Below are positions 15,638 through 15,664 of a stretch of DNA of 15,664 bases, piece after piece. The notes beneath the pieces were generated by a model. The model did no database searches, had not been told where the DNA came from, and was given only the letters and a program-made list of their open reading frames with translations. How positions within the stretch are numbered: the stretch's first letter is position 1; each line of letters opens with the position of its first letter. The translations under genes were made by a program, and so were the position numbers. The stretch comes from an uncultured Bacteroidota bacterium (GTDB taxonomy: Bacteria > Bacteroidota > Bacteroidia > Chitinophagales > Chitinophagaceae), in contig CAIWKU010000414.1 in assembly GCA_903913355.1 (NCBI GenBank), positions 1 through 15,664 of the forward strand. The letters are read 5' to 3'.

Positions 15638-15664
15638 TAAATCTCATGAAGTCAGTTTTATAAA

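Overview
The window looks like a chromosomal segment of a Bacteroidota bacterium, probably from the Chitinophagaceae or a close relative. The reasons are: short archaeal/eukaryotic-type prolyl-tRNA synthetase, subclass-A2-like class A beta-lactamase motifs, a FadL-like outer membrane protein ending in Phe, a CCA-adding enzyme with an HD domain, a glycosyltransferase of the ADP-heptose family, moderate-to-low GC, and promoter-like sequences of the TTTG-N19-21-TAnnTTTG kind. There are no tRNA or rRNA genes, CRISPR arrays, insertion sequences or phage genes. Family names are from motif recognition and memory, not from a database search.

Left part (1-2650). The first codons of truB run off the left edge on the minus strand, preceded by proS on the same strand. 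A 152-bp divergent region separates proS from a rightward envelope pair: a Tyr-rich lipoprotein with a low-complexity Ser/Asn/Gly tail, and a FadL/OmpP1-type beta-barrel that has its own recognisable promoter.

Middle part (4200-7740). After a 369-bp gap holding two perfect inverted repeats comes a rightward cluster: a two-domain serine hydrolase (complete class A beta-lactamase fused to a class C-like domain that has lost its SxxK nucleophile/base pair), nudK (GDP-mannose hydrolase) and a DinB-superfamily protein. A strong bidirectional terminator closes this cluster and the convergent minus-strand genes.

Right part (7744-15664). All substantial genes are on the minus strand. In transcription order they are: a family-9 glycosyltransferase, cca, a pRiA4b ORF-3-like protein with an acidic tail, miaA, then after 171 bp a pair of M16 peptidases. 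The first M16 protein carries the zinc site; the second has lost it, keeps the Arg/Tyr pair, and has an extra C-terminal LolA-like domain, so the two probably form one heterodimeric periplasmic protease.

Most of the window is housekeeping: four genes of tRNA modification, maturation or charging (truB, proS, cca, miaA) interleaved with envelope functions. I do not see a clear new multi-gene system. The strongest candidates for something unusual are the beta-lactamase/pseudo-beta-lactamase fusion and the split M16 pair with its added LolA-like domain.
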